Assembly (NCBI RefSeq): GCF_006547145.1
Contig: NZ_CP041244.1
Coordinates: forward strand, 744,001-808,000
DNA: 64,000 nucleotides
Direction of reading: 5' to 3'
DNA from: Actinomadura sp. WMMA1423
Lineage (GTDB): Bacteria > Actinomycetota > Actinomycetes > Streptosporangiales > Streptosporangiaceae
The notes beneath the pieces were generated by a model. It was given only the letters and a program-made list of their open reading frames with translations. It made no database searches and was not told the origin of the DNA. This document shows positions 25,436-33,409 of this stretch, in pieces (position 1 is the stretch's first letter; each line of letters begins with the position of its first letter). Made by a program: the position numbers and the translations under genes.

Positions 25436-26378
25436 GACGAAGGCGCCCGAGGCGGAAGCGCCCGAGATCAAGGCGTCCGAGACGCAGACCGTCCCGCCGG
25501 CGGCCCTCGACCGGACCGCACCGGCCGCCTCCGGGCCGGGCGACCGCGGCGACCAGGCGGCGATCGCGCGGCTGCGCACCGCCGGGCTGCGCCGCACGCT
25601 CGGCGTCACCGCCGTCCGGGTCGCGCTCGTCGCGGCCTGGCTCGGGTCGTGGGAACTGGCCGCGCGGAGCTGGATCGACCCGTTCTACTACTCGATGCCC
25701 TCGAAGATCTGGGAGCGGCTCGTCCAGTGGTTCACCGAGGGCACCTCGCAGGGGTCGATCTGGGAGCAGATCTCGGTCACCCTGCAGGAGGCCGTCGCGG
25801 GCTTCGCGCTCGGCGCCGCGGGCGGCGTGGTGCTCGGCATCGTGCTCGGCCGCAGCCGGTTCCTGGCCGAGGTGTGCGCGCCGTTCATCAAGGCCGTCAA
25901 CGCGATCCCGCGCATCATCCTGGCCTCGCTGTTCATCATCTGGTTCGGGCTCGGCATGCAGTCCAAGATCGCGACCGCGTTCGTGCTGGTGTTCTTCGCG
26001 GTCTTCTTCAACGCCTTCCAGGGCGCCCGCGAGGTCGACCGGAACCTGGTCAACAACGCGCGGATCCTCGGCGCGGGACGGTTCCAGGTGCTGTGGACGA
26101 TCGTGGTGCCGAGCGCCACGTCGTGGATCCTCGCCTCGCTGCACTCGGCGTTCGGATTCGCCATCATCGGCGCGGTCGTCGGCGAGTACACCGGCGCCGA
26201 CCGGGGCCTCGGCCTGCTCATCAACCACTCCCAGGGCACCTTCGACGCCGCCGGCATCTACGCCGGAATGATCATCATCACGATGCTGGCGCTGCTGGCG
26301 GAGTACCTGCTGACGCTGCTGGAGGGCCGGCTGCTGCGCTGGCGCCCCGCCGCGTCCGGGCACGACGTCCAGATCTGA
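25425..26378 (+). CDS. ABC importer permease, SsuC/TauC-like
   Basis: A 317-residue inner-membrane protein with about six membrane helices after a 60-residue polar N-terminal extension (Ala/Pro/Thr-rich, unusual for the family). The EAA coupling loop is visible (FQGAREVDRNLVNNARILGA), as is the cluster FIKAVNAIPRIILASLFIIW. It ends 65 bases before the binding protein. Works with the neighbouring ATPase. Confidence 0.92.
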   Translation: MPRETKAPEAEAPEIKASETQTVPPAALDRTAPAASGPGDRGDQAAIARLRTAGLRRTLGVTAVRVALVAAWLGSWELAARSWIDPFYYSMPSKIWERLVQWFTEGTSQGSIWEQISVTLQEAVAGFALGAAGGVVLGIVLGRSRFLAEVCAPFIKAVNAIPRIILASLFIIWFGLGMQSKIATAFVLVFFAVFFNAFQGAREVDRNLVNNARILGAGRFQVLWTIVVPSATSWILASLHSAFGFAIIGAVVGEYTGADRGLGLLINHSQGTFDAAGIYAGMIIITMLALLAEYLLTLLEGRLLRWRPAASGHDVQI

Positions 26379-26443
26379 CCCCGCCCCGCCCGGCCCCCGC
26401 GGCCGGGCCCTCCCACCCCCGTCGCACGACCAGGAGAACCGTC

Positions 26444-27499
26444 ATGCCCAGCACCGCCGCACGGGCGGGCGCCGCCGCGCTCGCCGCCCTCGCCGCCCTG
26501 TCGTCCCTGTCCGCCTGCCGCGACTCCCGCGCCGGGTCGGGCGCGGACGGCGGCTCCGGCGGCACCGTCAAGATCATGATCGGCGGCATCGACAAGGTCA
26601 TCTACCTGCCCGCCAAGCTGACCGAGCAGCTCGGCTACTTCAAGGAGCAGGGCCTGGACGTCCAGCTGCTCACCGAGCCCGCCGGGGCGCAGGCCGAGAA
26701 CGTGCTCATCTCCGGGGACGTCCAGGGCGTCGTCGGCTTCTACGACCACGCCATCCACCTCCAGACCAAGGGCAAGTGCGTGCAGAGCGTCGTGCAGATG
26801 GCCGACGTGCCAGGCGAGGCGGAGATGGTGTCGACGTCCAAGGCGGGCTCCCTGACCTCCCCGGCCGGGTTCAAGGGCAAGAAGCTCGGCGTGACCAGCC
26901 CGGGGTCGTCCACCGACTTCATCACCCGCGCGCTGGCCGTGCGCAACGGCGTCAAGACCTCCGACTACACGACGGTGAAGGCGGGCGCGGGCCAGACGTT
27001 CATCGCCACGATGGAGAACGGCGGCATCGACGCGGGCATGACCACCGATCCCACCGTCGCCAAGCTGGTCAGCACCGGCAAGGCCAAGGTCATGGTCGAG
27101 ATGCGCACCGAGGAGGGCACCCGCGCGGCGCTCGGCGGGCTGTACCCGTCCAGTTCGCTCTACATGGACTGCGCGTACGTCAGGTCGCACGGCGAGACCG
27201 TGCAGAAGCTGGCCAACGCCTTCGTCAAGACGCTCGGCTGGATCAAGGGGCACCGGCCGGCGGAGATCGCGGCGAAGATGCCGAAGGACTACGCGGGCGG
27301 CGACCCGGCGCTGTACGAGAAGGCGGTCGGCGACTCGATCAGCATGTTCAACGGGGACGGCGTGATGAAGCCGGAGGCCGCCGAGAACGTCCTGAAGGTA
27401 CTGGCGCAGTTCTCCCCCGAGGTCGCGGAGAAGAAGGACCAGATCGACCTGGGCCAGACCTACACCACCCGGTTCGTCACCAAGGCGAAGCAGGGCTGA
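26444..27499 (+). CDS. ABC importer substrate-binding lipoprotein, NMT1/ThiY-like
   Basis: A 351-residue lipoprotein with a lipobox in LSSLSAC (Cys about residue 25) after a hydrophobic signal. The mature part has the NMT1/SsuA-type fold: IGGIDKVIYLPAKLTEQLGY near the start, FKGKKLGVTSPGSSTDFITR in the middle and the second-lobe stretch DAGMTTDPTVAKLV. Such proteins bind sulfonates, nitrate, thiamine precursors or aromatic acids; the ligand cannot be told. A GGAG site precedes the ATG. The CitA-like sensor next door hints at a small acid as ligand. Confidence 0.9.
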   Translation: MPSTAARAGAAALAALAALSSLSACRDSRAGSGADGGSGGTVKIMIGGIDKVIYLPAKLTEQLGYFKEQGLDVQLLTEPAGAQAENVLISGDVQGVVGFYDHAIHLQTKGKCVQSVVQMADVPGEAEMVSTSKAGSLTSPAGFKGKKLGVTSPGSSTDFITRALAVRNGVKTSDYTTVKAGAGQTFIATMENGGIDAGMTTDPTVAKLVSTGKAKVMVEMRTEEGTRAALGGLYPSSSLYMDCAYVRSHGETVQKLANAFVKTLGWIKGHRPAEIAAKMPKDYAGGDPALYEKAVGDSISMFNGDGVMKPEAAENVLKVLAQFSPEVAEKKDQIDLGQTYTTRFVTKAKQG

Positions 27500-27538
27500 G
27501 CGGCCTCGCCGGCCCGGCCGGCGGGCAAGACCGGACGC

Positions 27539-27567
27539 GGGCCGGGCCTCGCGCGCAGGCCCGGCCC
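27539..27567. terminator. bidirectional hairpin between importer and membrane protein genes
   Basis: GGGCCGGGCCT (27539-27549) and AGGCCCGGCCC (27557-27567) form a perfect 11-base stem with a 7-base loop, one base from the stop of the minus-strand gene and 40 after the binding-protein stop. Confidence 0.75.
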
Positions 27568-27568
27568 T

Positions 27569-28039
27569 TCAGCGTCCCCTCGCGGAGTAGAAGTCCACGT
27601 CGGCGGCGTCATCGCGGCGGCCCGAGCCCCAGCGCCGGGGCGCCCACGCGGGCATCAGCAGCGCGAACCCCATCATCGCGTACACGCCGGAGCCGAGCAG
27701 CATGCGCAGCCCGAAGTCCATGTCGCCCGCCGGCGGCACCCTGCCGGGCAGATCGAGGGCGCGGCCGGGGTCGAACAGGAAGTAGGCGGACGCGCCGAGC
27801 AGCGCCAGCGCCGGCACGAGCGAGACCAGCGGCGACGCCCACCGCGCGACGATGACCACGCCCGTCACCAGGCCCACTGCGGCGAGCAGGGCGAACGCGC
27901 CGTAGATGCGCGTGCGGTCGGTGATCTCCTGCCCGGTGCCGTCGAAGGACTGGCCCGCCTGGACGTACCCCCAGGCCGCGCCGTACACCAGCGCGGGGGT
28001 CAGCAGGACGCCGAGGACGAAGCCGAACGCATGGCGCAC
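27569..28039 (-). CDS. four-helix membrane protein of unknown function
   Basis: A 156-residue protein with four hydrophobic segments (starting FGFVLGVLLTPALVYGAAWG; then FALLAAVGLVTGVVIVARWA, LVSLVPALALLGASAYFLF and MLLGSGVYAMMGFALLMPAW) and short polar loops. The GTG start has GGAAG upstream. No catalytic or binding motif. Proteins of this size and layout are common in Streptosporangiales genomes and remain uncharacterised. Divergent from the next gene across 180 bases in which no firm promoter could be fixed. Confidence 0.7.
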   Translation of the reverse strand: MRHAFGFVLGVLLTPALVYGAAWGYVQAGQSFDGTGQEITDRTRIYGAFALLAAVGLVTGVVIVARWASPLVSLVPALALLGASAYFLFDPGRALDLPGRVPPAGDMDFGLRMLLGSGVYAMMGFALLMPAWAPRRWGSGRRDDAADVDFYSARGR

Positions 28040-28219
28040 CGCGCATCACTTCCATTCGAACGCGCCCGGCGCCGGGCGCCGGGTTCCCGTGGCGCCTCAA
28101 TCAGAACACGGGCATCAGCGACGGCGCAGGATATCCGTACCGTTTTATGGTGGTTCGTTTTGAACGCCATTGAACGGGCATCGCGGTCTCATTCGATCCG
28201 ACGCACGTTGGAGGAAACA

Positions 28220-28939
28220 ATGTCGACCGCGATTTGGGTCGTCGTCGCCCTTGTGGTCGTCGCCGTTCTCGCCGCGGCCGGGTACCTCGCCTGGACCCGG
28301 TCCCGCACGGCGCGGCTCAAGCGGCGGTTCGGCCCCGAGTACGACCGGGTCCTGGAGCGCCATGGCGGTCGCTCGGCCGCCGAGCGGGAGCTGCGCTCCC
28401 GCGAGCAGCGCCATGAGGAGCTGGAACTGCGCGACCTCGACCCCCGCCGCCGCGAGGAGTACCGCGAGCAGTGGGTCCGCGTCCAGGAGCGCTTCGTCGA
28501 CGCCCCCGGGGAGGCGGTCGAGGAGGCGGACCGGCTCGTCACGGTGGTGATGGGCGAGCGGGGCTACCCGACCCACGGCTTCGAGGAGAAGGTCGCCCAC
28601 CTTTCCGTCGAGCACGGCCAGACGCTGGACCACTACCGGCGGGCCCACACGATCAGCGGGAAGGCCGCCACCAAGGAGGCGTCCACCGAGGACCTGCGCC
28701 AGGCCATGGTCCACTACCGCGCCCTGTTCGAGGAGCTGCTGGCCCACGCCGGCGCCCACCACGAGAAGGGCGGGGAGAACGCCGCCGAGCACCACACGAA
28801 GAACCCCGCGAAGCACGCCGAGCGGCGCGCCGAGGAGCGCGCCGTCGACCACGCCGACCAAGACGCCGGGAACCACGCCGCCGCGCCCACCGGGCCGGCC
28901 GCCGGACACCGCGGCGACGACCGAAACATGAGGAGCTGA
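28220..28939 (+). CDS. single-pass membrane protein with shared FVD-PGE domain
   Basis: A 239-residue protein: one membrane helix (MSTAIWVVVALVVVAVLAAA), a highly charged helical middle (RSREQRHEELELRDLDPRRR), the segment EQWVRVQERFVDAPGEAVEE, a helix with HYRALFEELL and a His/Ala/Glu-rich disordered tail. GGAGG lies six bases before the ATG. The FVD.PGE segment and a later LRQ....YR.L...L helix recur in the next gene, only 4 bases downstream, so the pair is one operon of paralogous domains. Function unknown. Confidence 0.75.
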   Translation: MSTAIWVVVALVVVAVLAAAGYLAWTRSRTARLKRRFGPEYDRVLERHGGRSAAERELRSREQRHEELELRDLDPRRREEYREQWVRVQERFVDAPGEAVEEADRLVTVVMGERGYPTHGFEEKVAHLSVEHGQTLDHYRRAHTISGKAATKEASTEDLRQAMVHYRALFEELLAHAGAHHEKGGENAAEHHTKNPAKHAERRAEERAVDHADQDAGNHAAAPTGPAAGHRGDDRNMRS

Positions 28940-28943
28940 CCCG

Positions 28944-29666
28944 ATGGAGCACAGGCGACCCGAGACCGGTACGCCGGCGGCCGCCGGGCCGCTCACCGGC
29001 GAGCGCGCCCGCGCCGCCGGAACCGCGGACCCCGGGACGACCGACGACCAGCACGTCGCCGGGCCCGCACCGGCCGCCCCCGGGGCCCAGGCCCCGGAGA
29101 CCGCGCCGCCCACGGTCCCGGACCCGATCCCGGGACGGGCGCCCGGCCGGGACACGAACCCGGGTGCGGCCCCCGCCAGGAACGCGAACCCGGCGGCGGC
29201 ACCCGTGAAGGACGCGGGCGCGCTCAAGACCCCCAGCCAGGAAGCGAACCAGGCCAGGACCCCCGTCAACGACACGAACACGGCCAAGGCGTCCACGCGG
29301 GACACCGACCCGACCGGGATCCCCGTCCAGGGCACGGAGCCGAAGCACGCCGCCCCCCGCAAGCCGGGCACTCCGGGTACCGCTGCCGGCGGCGCCCCGG
29401 ACAAGCTGTTCGACCCGGCCGAGGCCGAGCGGCTCCGGCAGCGATGGCACGAGGTGCAGGCCGCGTTCGTCGACGACCCCGGCGAGTCGGTGCGCAAGGC
29501 CGACGCCCTGGCCTCCGAGGCCGTCGACGCCCTCGGGCGTGCGCTCGCCGCGCAGCGGCGGTCGCTCACCGAGGCGCTGGACGGCGGCGAGCAGGCCGAC
29601 ACCGAGCGCCTCCGGCTCACGCTGCGGCGCTACCGCGACCTCCTGGACCGCATCTACGCCGCCTGA
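28944..29666 (+). CDS. disordered protein with C-terminal FVD-PGE domain
   Basis: A 240-residue soluble protein. The first 150 residues are Pro/Ala/Thr/Asp-rich with loosely repeated units such as DTNPGAAPARNANPAAAP, NDTNTAKAS and RDTDPTG, probably disordered. The last 85 form the folded part: RQRWHEVQAAFVDDPGESVR then RLRLTLRRYRDLLDRIYAA, paralogous to the previous gene. No signal peptide. The two may bind each other through the shared domain, linking a membrane-anchored and a soluble partner (inference). Confidence 0.7.
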   Translation: MEHRRPETGTPAAAGPLTGERARAAGTADPGTTDDQHVAGPAPAAPGAQAPETAPPTVPDPIPGRAPGRDTNPGAAPARNANPAAAPVKDAGALKTPSQEANQARTPVNDTNTAKASTRDTDPTGIPVQGTEPKHAAPRKPGTPGTAAGGAPDKLFDPAEAERLRQRWHEVQAAFVDDPGESVRKADALASEAVDALGRALAAQRRSLTEALDGGEQADTERLRLTLRRYRDLLDRIYAA

Positions 29667-29680
29667 CCGGAACGACCCCC

Positions 29681-29709
29681 GGGCGCCCCCGCACCACGCG
29701 GGGGCGCCC
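29681..29709 (+). terminator. hairpin after the FVD-PGE gene pair
   Basis: GGGCGCCCCCGC (29681-29692) pairs perfectly with GCGGGGGCGCCC (29698-29709), a 12-base stem with a 5-base loop, 14 bases after the stop codon. Confidence 0.8.
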
Positions 29710-29772
29710 GTCGCCGTCCGGGCTCCCCGTCCCCGGGACCGCCCCGGTTCTCGTCAGGAGACCGGTGAGGGT

Positions 29773-29797
29773 GAATACTGAATCCCGTTCGGTATTC
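29773..29797. promoter_or_regulatory. GAATAC palindromic operator of the aldehyde dehydrogenase
   Basis: GAATACTGAA (29773-29782) and TTCGGTATTC (29788-29797) are inverted repeats matching at 9 of 10 positions around a 5-base centre. The site ends 18 bases before the GTG start and is the only AT-rich stretch in the gap. Its size and symmetry fit a TetR-family dimer site that blocks transcription start. The regulator is not next to the gene. Confidence 0.65.
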
Positions 29798-29815
29798 CCG
29801 TGAGCGGAGGACCAG

Positions 29816-31225
29816 GTGTCCGAGAACTTCTCGATGACCATCGACGGCCAGGCCGTGACCGCGCCCGGCACCTTCGGCGTGATCGATCCGGCGACCGGCG
29901 AGGTGGCCGAGCAGGCGCCCGCCGCGTCCCGGGAGCAGCTCGACGCGGCGATGGCCTCGGCGCAGGCCGCGTACCCGCAGTGGCGCCGCGACGAGTCCGC
30001 CCGGCGCAAGGCGCTGCTCGCGGCGGCCGAGACCATGTTCGCCAGGTCCGAGGAGATCGGCCGGATCCTCACGCTGGAGCAGGGCAAGCCCCTGGCCGAC
30101 GCGACCATGGAGGTCGTCGGCGCCGGCGTGTGGCTGAAGTACTTCGCCGAGCTCGAACTGCCCGGCGAGGTCATCCAGGACGACGCCGCCGCGCGGGTGG
30201 AGGTCGTGCGCCGCCCGATGGGCGTGGTCGCCGCGATCACCCCGTGGAACTACCCGCTGCTCCTCGGGATCTGGAAGCTCGCTCCGGCGCTGCTCGCGGG
30301 CAACACGATGGTCCTCAAGCCGTCCCCGTACACCCCGCTGTCCAGCCTGAAGCTCGGCGAGGTGCTGCGCGACGTCCTGCCGCCCGGCGTGCTGAACGTC
30401 GTCACCGGCGGCGACGAGCTCGGCGCCTGGATGACCTCGCACGACGTCCCGCGCAAGATCAGCTTCACCGGCAGCGTCGCGACCGGCAAGCGCGTGGCCG
30501 CCGCGGCGGCCCCCGACCTCAAGCGCGTCACGCTGGAACTCGGCGGCAACGACCCCGCCATCCTGCTGGAGGACGCCGACCCGGGCGCGGTCGCCGACCG
30601 GCTGTTCGGCGCCGCGTTCCAGAACAACGGGCAGGTCTGCTCGGCGATCAAGCGCGTGTACGTCCCGGAGGCCCTCTACGGCGACGTGGTGGACGCGCTG
30701 GCCGAGCGGGCCAAGGCCGCCCGGGTCGGCAACGGGATGGACGAGGGCGTCCAGTACGGGCCGATCAACAACCGGGCGCAGTACGAGCGGGTGGGCGAGC
30801 TGGTCGCCGACGCGCTCGCGGGCGGCGCCCGCGCCGCAGCGGGCGGCAGGCCGATCGACGGGCCCGGCTACTTCTTCGAGCCGACGATCCTCGCCGACGT
30901 CGCCGACGGCAGCCGGATCGTGGACGAGGAGCAGTTCGGCCCGGCGCTGCCGATCGTCAAGTACACCGACCTGGACGACGCCCTGGCCCGCGCCAACGGC
31001 ACCCACTTCGGGCTGTCCGGGTCGGTGTGGGGGGCCGACGCCGACCGGGCCGCGGAGGTGGCCGGGCGGCTGGAGTGCGGCACCGCCTGGGTCAACACCC
31101 ACCTGGCCCTCGCCCCGCACCAGCCGTTCGGCGGGTTCAAGTGGAGCGGCGTCGGCGTCGAGAACGGCCCCTGGGGCCTGTACGGGTTCACCGAGCTCCA
31201 GGTGATCCACCGCTCGAAGGCCTGA
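29816..31225 (+). CDS. aldehyde dehydrogenase family protein
   Basis: A 469-residue NAD(P)-dependent dehydrogenase. Seen: the proton-relay Asn in TPWNYPLLLG, cofactor-binding FTGSVATGK, the general-base Glu in TLELGGNDPAI and the catalytic Cys in NNGQVCSA, plus a C-terminal GGFKWSGVGVENGPWGLYGF. The N-terminal half resembles the betaine-aldehyde/succinate-semialdehyde groups, but substrate cannot be assigned. GTG start with GGAGG upstream. Single gene between a strong terminator and another hairpin, and preceded by a clear operator. Confidence 0.93.
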   Translation: MSENFSMTIDGQAVTAPGTFGVIDPATGEVAEQAPAASREQLDAAMASAQAAYPQWRRDESARRKALLAAAETMFARSEEIGRILTLEQGKPLADATMEVVGAGVWLKYFAELELPGEVIQDDAAARVEVVRRPMGVVAAITPWNYPLLLGIWKLAPALLAGNTMVLKPSPYTPLSSLKLGEVLRDVLPPGVLNVVTGGDELGAWMTSHDVPRKISFTGSVATGKRVAAAAAPDLKRVTLELGGNDPAILLEDADPGAVADRLFGAAFQNNGQVCSAIKRVYVPEALYGDVVDALAERAKAARVGNGMDEGVQYGPINNRAQYERVGELVADALAGGARAAAGGRPIDGPGYFFEPTILADVADGSRIVDEEQFGPALPIVKYTDLDDALARANGTHFGLSGSVWGADADRAAEVAGRLECGTAWVNTHLALAPHQPFGGFKWSGVGVENGPWGLYGFTELQVIHRSKA

Positions 31226-31248
31226 GCGGCCCCGGCGGCACCGATCCG

Positions 31249-31284
31249 GGGCGGGGTCCGGCGGCCGGCCGCCGGGCCCCGCCC
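31249..31284 (+). terminator. long GC hairpin after the aldehyde dehydrogenase
   Basis: GGGCGGGGTCCGGCGGCC (31249-31266) is followed at once by its near-perfect inverse (31267-31284; one T/G wobble), then CTCTTTCC. The true loop is the central few bases. Starts 23 bases after the stop. Confidence 0.7.
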
Positions 31285-31427
31285 TCTTTCCGGCACGTAC
31301 TACATGAACGGAAGGCACGACTTCGAGGCCCGAAAGTGATGTGGCCGCTACTGGCGGCCTGATCCCGGAATGGGACACTTCGGGGCAGGGAGCGTGGATC
31401 CCACCGACCGCGGAGGAGCCGGACAGG

Positions 31428-32177
31428 ATGCAGACCTGGGACGTCATGCGGCAGGACGACCTCGGAAACACCTTCCGCGTGGCGGCGCACGACTCCCGGA
31501 TCTCCGCGCTGGCCCAGGCCATGGTCCTGGAGAGCGGTGTCCGGCACCGGCAGATGTACTGGGTGGACGGCCCGCCCGGCCCCGCCGTGCGCACCAACCG
31601 CGACCTGTACCTGGTGTTCCTGCACCTCGGCCAGGAGGCCAGGGCGGCGTCGTGGTCGCTGTCGGCGTTCCTGCGCTCGCTGTGGAAGGTCGGCGCCGTG
31701 CTCGCCGACCAGGCGCGGCACGAGCCCGACGACGTGGCGGCGATGTTCGCGGCGGCCGCCGCCACGCCGCCCGCCGCCTTCGACCCCGCCTGGAGCGGCA
31801 AGGACCTGTCGCTGCCCGGAGAAGCGCCGGACGGGTACGCCGACTGGGAGCGGGTCCTGCTCTCCCAGATCGCCGACCTGGAGGACTTCCTGGCCGCGCC
31901 CCCCGGCCCGCGCGCCCGGTTCGGCGTGGAGGCGCCCCGTCCGCCCGGCTCCGGGGCCCGCGCCACCCCCTCCCGCTGGTACAACTTCGACCCGGCGACC
32001 TATCTCGAGTGCGCGGTCGCGGGCAGCCTCGGCGGCTGGGACGCGGCCGACGGCGCCCGCGTGCCGCTGCCGGCCGGGCCGGGCGAGCCGCCGGTCCGCT
32101 CCTACGTCCGCCCGGTCACCACGATGAGCTGGGCCGATCTGGCCCGCATCGCCGTGTGCGGCCAGATGTACGAGTAG
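31428..32177 (+). CDS. hypothetical protein with SPOR-like N-terminal region
   Basis: A 249-residue soluble protein starting MQTWDVMRQDDLGNTFRVAA. The first 45 residues (ending in LESGVRHRQMYWV) have the feel of a small beta-alpha module seen in many actinomycete proteins of unknown function; residues 60-130 are helical; the C-terminus is Pro/Gly-rich with RWYNFDPATYLECAVAG. The frame is open to a GTG at 31341; the ATG at 31428 with CGGAGG upstream is preferred. 36 bases before the AraC gene. Not recognised. Confidence 0.6.
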   Translation: MQTWDVMRQDDLGNTFRVAAHDSRISALAQAMVLESGVRHRQMYWVDGPPGPAVRTNRDLYLVFLHLGQEARAASWSLSAFLRSLWKVGAVLADQARHEPDDVAAMFAAAAATPPAAFDPAWSGKDLSLPGEAPDGYADWERVLLSQIADLEDFLAAPPGPRARFGVEAPRPPGSGARATPSRWYNFDPATYLECAVAGSLGGWDAADGARVPLPAGPGEPPVRSYVRPVTTMSWADLARIAVCGQMYE

Positions 32178-32213
32178 CCCGTCCTGTCGGTCCCGCGTGG
32201 TAGGACTGGCACC

Positions 32214-33068
32214 ATGGGCGACAGGCCGGTCGAGCTCAGCGACCGGGGCGGCTGGTGGCTGGCACGGGGCCGCCCCCATCCCGCGCTGCGCCCGTTCCTG
32301 CGCTCCTACGACGGCTACTGGGAGACGGAGGCCGTCCCCACCCGGATGCGGACCCTGCCCACCCGCACCACCGTGGTGATCCTCAACCTGGGGCCCCCGC
32401 TCCACCTGGAGGTCCCCCACCCAGGGGTGCGCGACCGCGCCTACGGATCGTTCGTCGCGGGGATGCACGACGGCCACGGCATGTACCTCAGCCCCGGCGG
32501 GCAGCGCGGCATCCAGCTCGACGTGACGCCCCTCGGCGCCTACACGCTGCTCGGCGTCCCGATGGCGCACCTCACCAACGCCGCCGCCGACCTGCCCGAC
32601 CTGCTCGGCCGGGAGGCGCGGGCCCTGGTCGAACGGCTCGGCGCCGCGCCGGGCTGGGGCGCCCGGTTCGACATCCTGGACGCCTTCCTCCTGCGCCGCC
32701 TCGACATCGGCCCGGTCCCCGACCGGGAGGTGGTCCGGGCGTGGCGGCTGCTCACCGGCGACCCCGCCGTCTCCGTCGCCGGCATCGCCGCCGACGTCGG
32801 CTGGAGCCGCAAGCACCTCACCGCCCGGTTCCGGGAGCAGGCCGGGCTGCCGCCCAAGGTGATGGCGCGGGTACTGCGCTTCCAGCGCGCCGTCGACCTG
32901 CTCCTCGGCGGGGCGGGGCTCGCCGAGGCGGCCCTCGCCTGCGGCTACTACGACCAGGCCCACCTCAACCGCGAGTTCCGCGCCCTCTCCGGCTGCACCC
33001 CCACCGAGCTCGTCGGCGGCCGGTCGGAGCAGCAGCGCGCCTCCGCGCTCGCCGAGGTCCCCGCCTGA
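32214..33068 (+). CDS. AraC-family transcriptional regulator
   Basis: A 284-residue protein. The N-terminal 150 residues are a DUF6597-like sensor part (RTTVVILNLGPPLHLEVPHP, YLSPGGQRGIQLDVTPLGAY); the C-terminal 100 hold two AraC helix-turn-helices (VAGIAADVGWSRKHLTARFR and EAALACGYYDQAHLNREFRA). Regulators of this type often act on a neighbouring gene; the convergent SMR pump and monooxygenase end 11 bases away but are read from the opposite side, so the target is open. Confidence 0.9.
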   Translation: MGDRPVELSDRGGWWLARGRPHPALRPFLRSYDGYWETEAVPTRMRTLPTRTTVVILNLGPPLHLEVPHPGVRDRAYGSFVAGMHDGHGMYLSPGGQRGIQLDVTPLGAYTLLGVPMAHLTNAAADLPDLLGREARALVERLGAAPGWGARFDILDAFLLRRLDIGPVPDREVVRAWRLLTGDPAVSVAGIAADVGWSRKHLTARFREQAGLPPKVMARVLRFQRAVDLLLGGAGLAEAALACGYYDQAHLNREFRALSGCTPTELVGGRSEQQRASALAEVPA

Positions 33069-33079
33069 GCCCGGCGGGG

Positions 33080-33409
33080 TCAGCCCTGGTGCACGCCGCC
33101 CCCCAGGTTCATCACGACGACGCCGAGCACGATGATCACCGCGCCGGCGATGGTCACCGGCTTGACCGGCTCGTCGAACAGCAGGACGCCGCCCGCGAAG
33201 GCGCCGATCGTGCCGAGCGCGGACCAGATGGCGTAGACGGGCCCGACGTTCAGCGACGTCAGCGCCCTGGCCATGAAGACGAACGAGACCAGGTACCCCG
33301 CCACCACGATCAGCGACGGCACGAGCCGGGTGAACCCGTCGGAGGCGCGCATCGCCAGCGTCGCCGTGACCTCGAAGGCGATGGCGAGACCGAGCATCAG
33401 GAACGGCAT
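33080..33409 (-). CDS. small multidrug resistance (SMR/EmrE-like) transporter
   Basis: A 109-residue protein with four membrane helices. Helix 1 carries the essential Glu in LGLAIAFEVTATLAMRAS, and helix 3 has VGPVYAIWSALGTIGAF, both signatures of the SMR family, which exports lipophilic cations or guanidinium compounds in exchange for protons as a dimer. The ATG overlaps the stop of the monooxygenase gene (TGATG), so the two form an operon. Only one SMR gene is present, fitting a homodimer. Confidence 0.92.
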   Translation of the reverse strand: MPFLMLGLAIAFEVTATLAMRASDGFTRLVPSLIVVAGYLVSFVFMARALTSLNVGPVYAIWSALGTIGAFAGGVLLFDEPVKPVTIAGAVIIVLGVVVMNLGGGVHQG

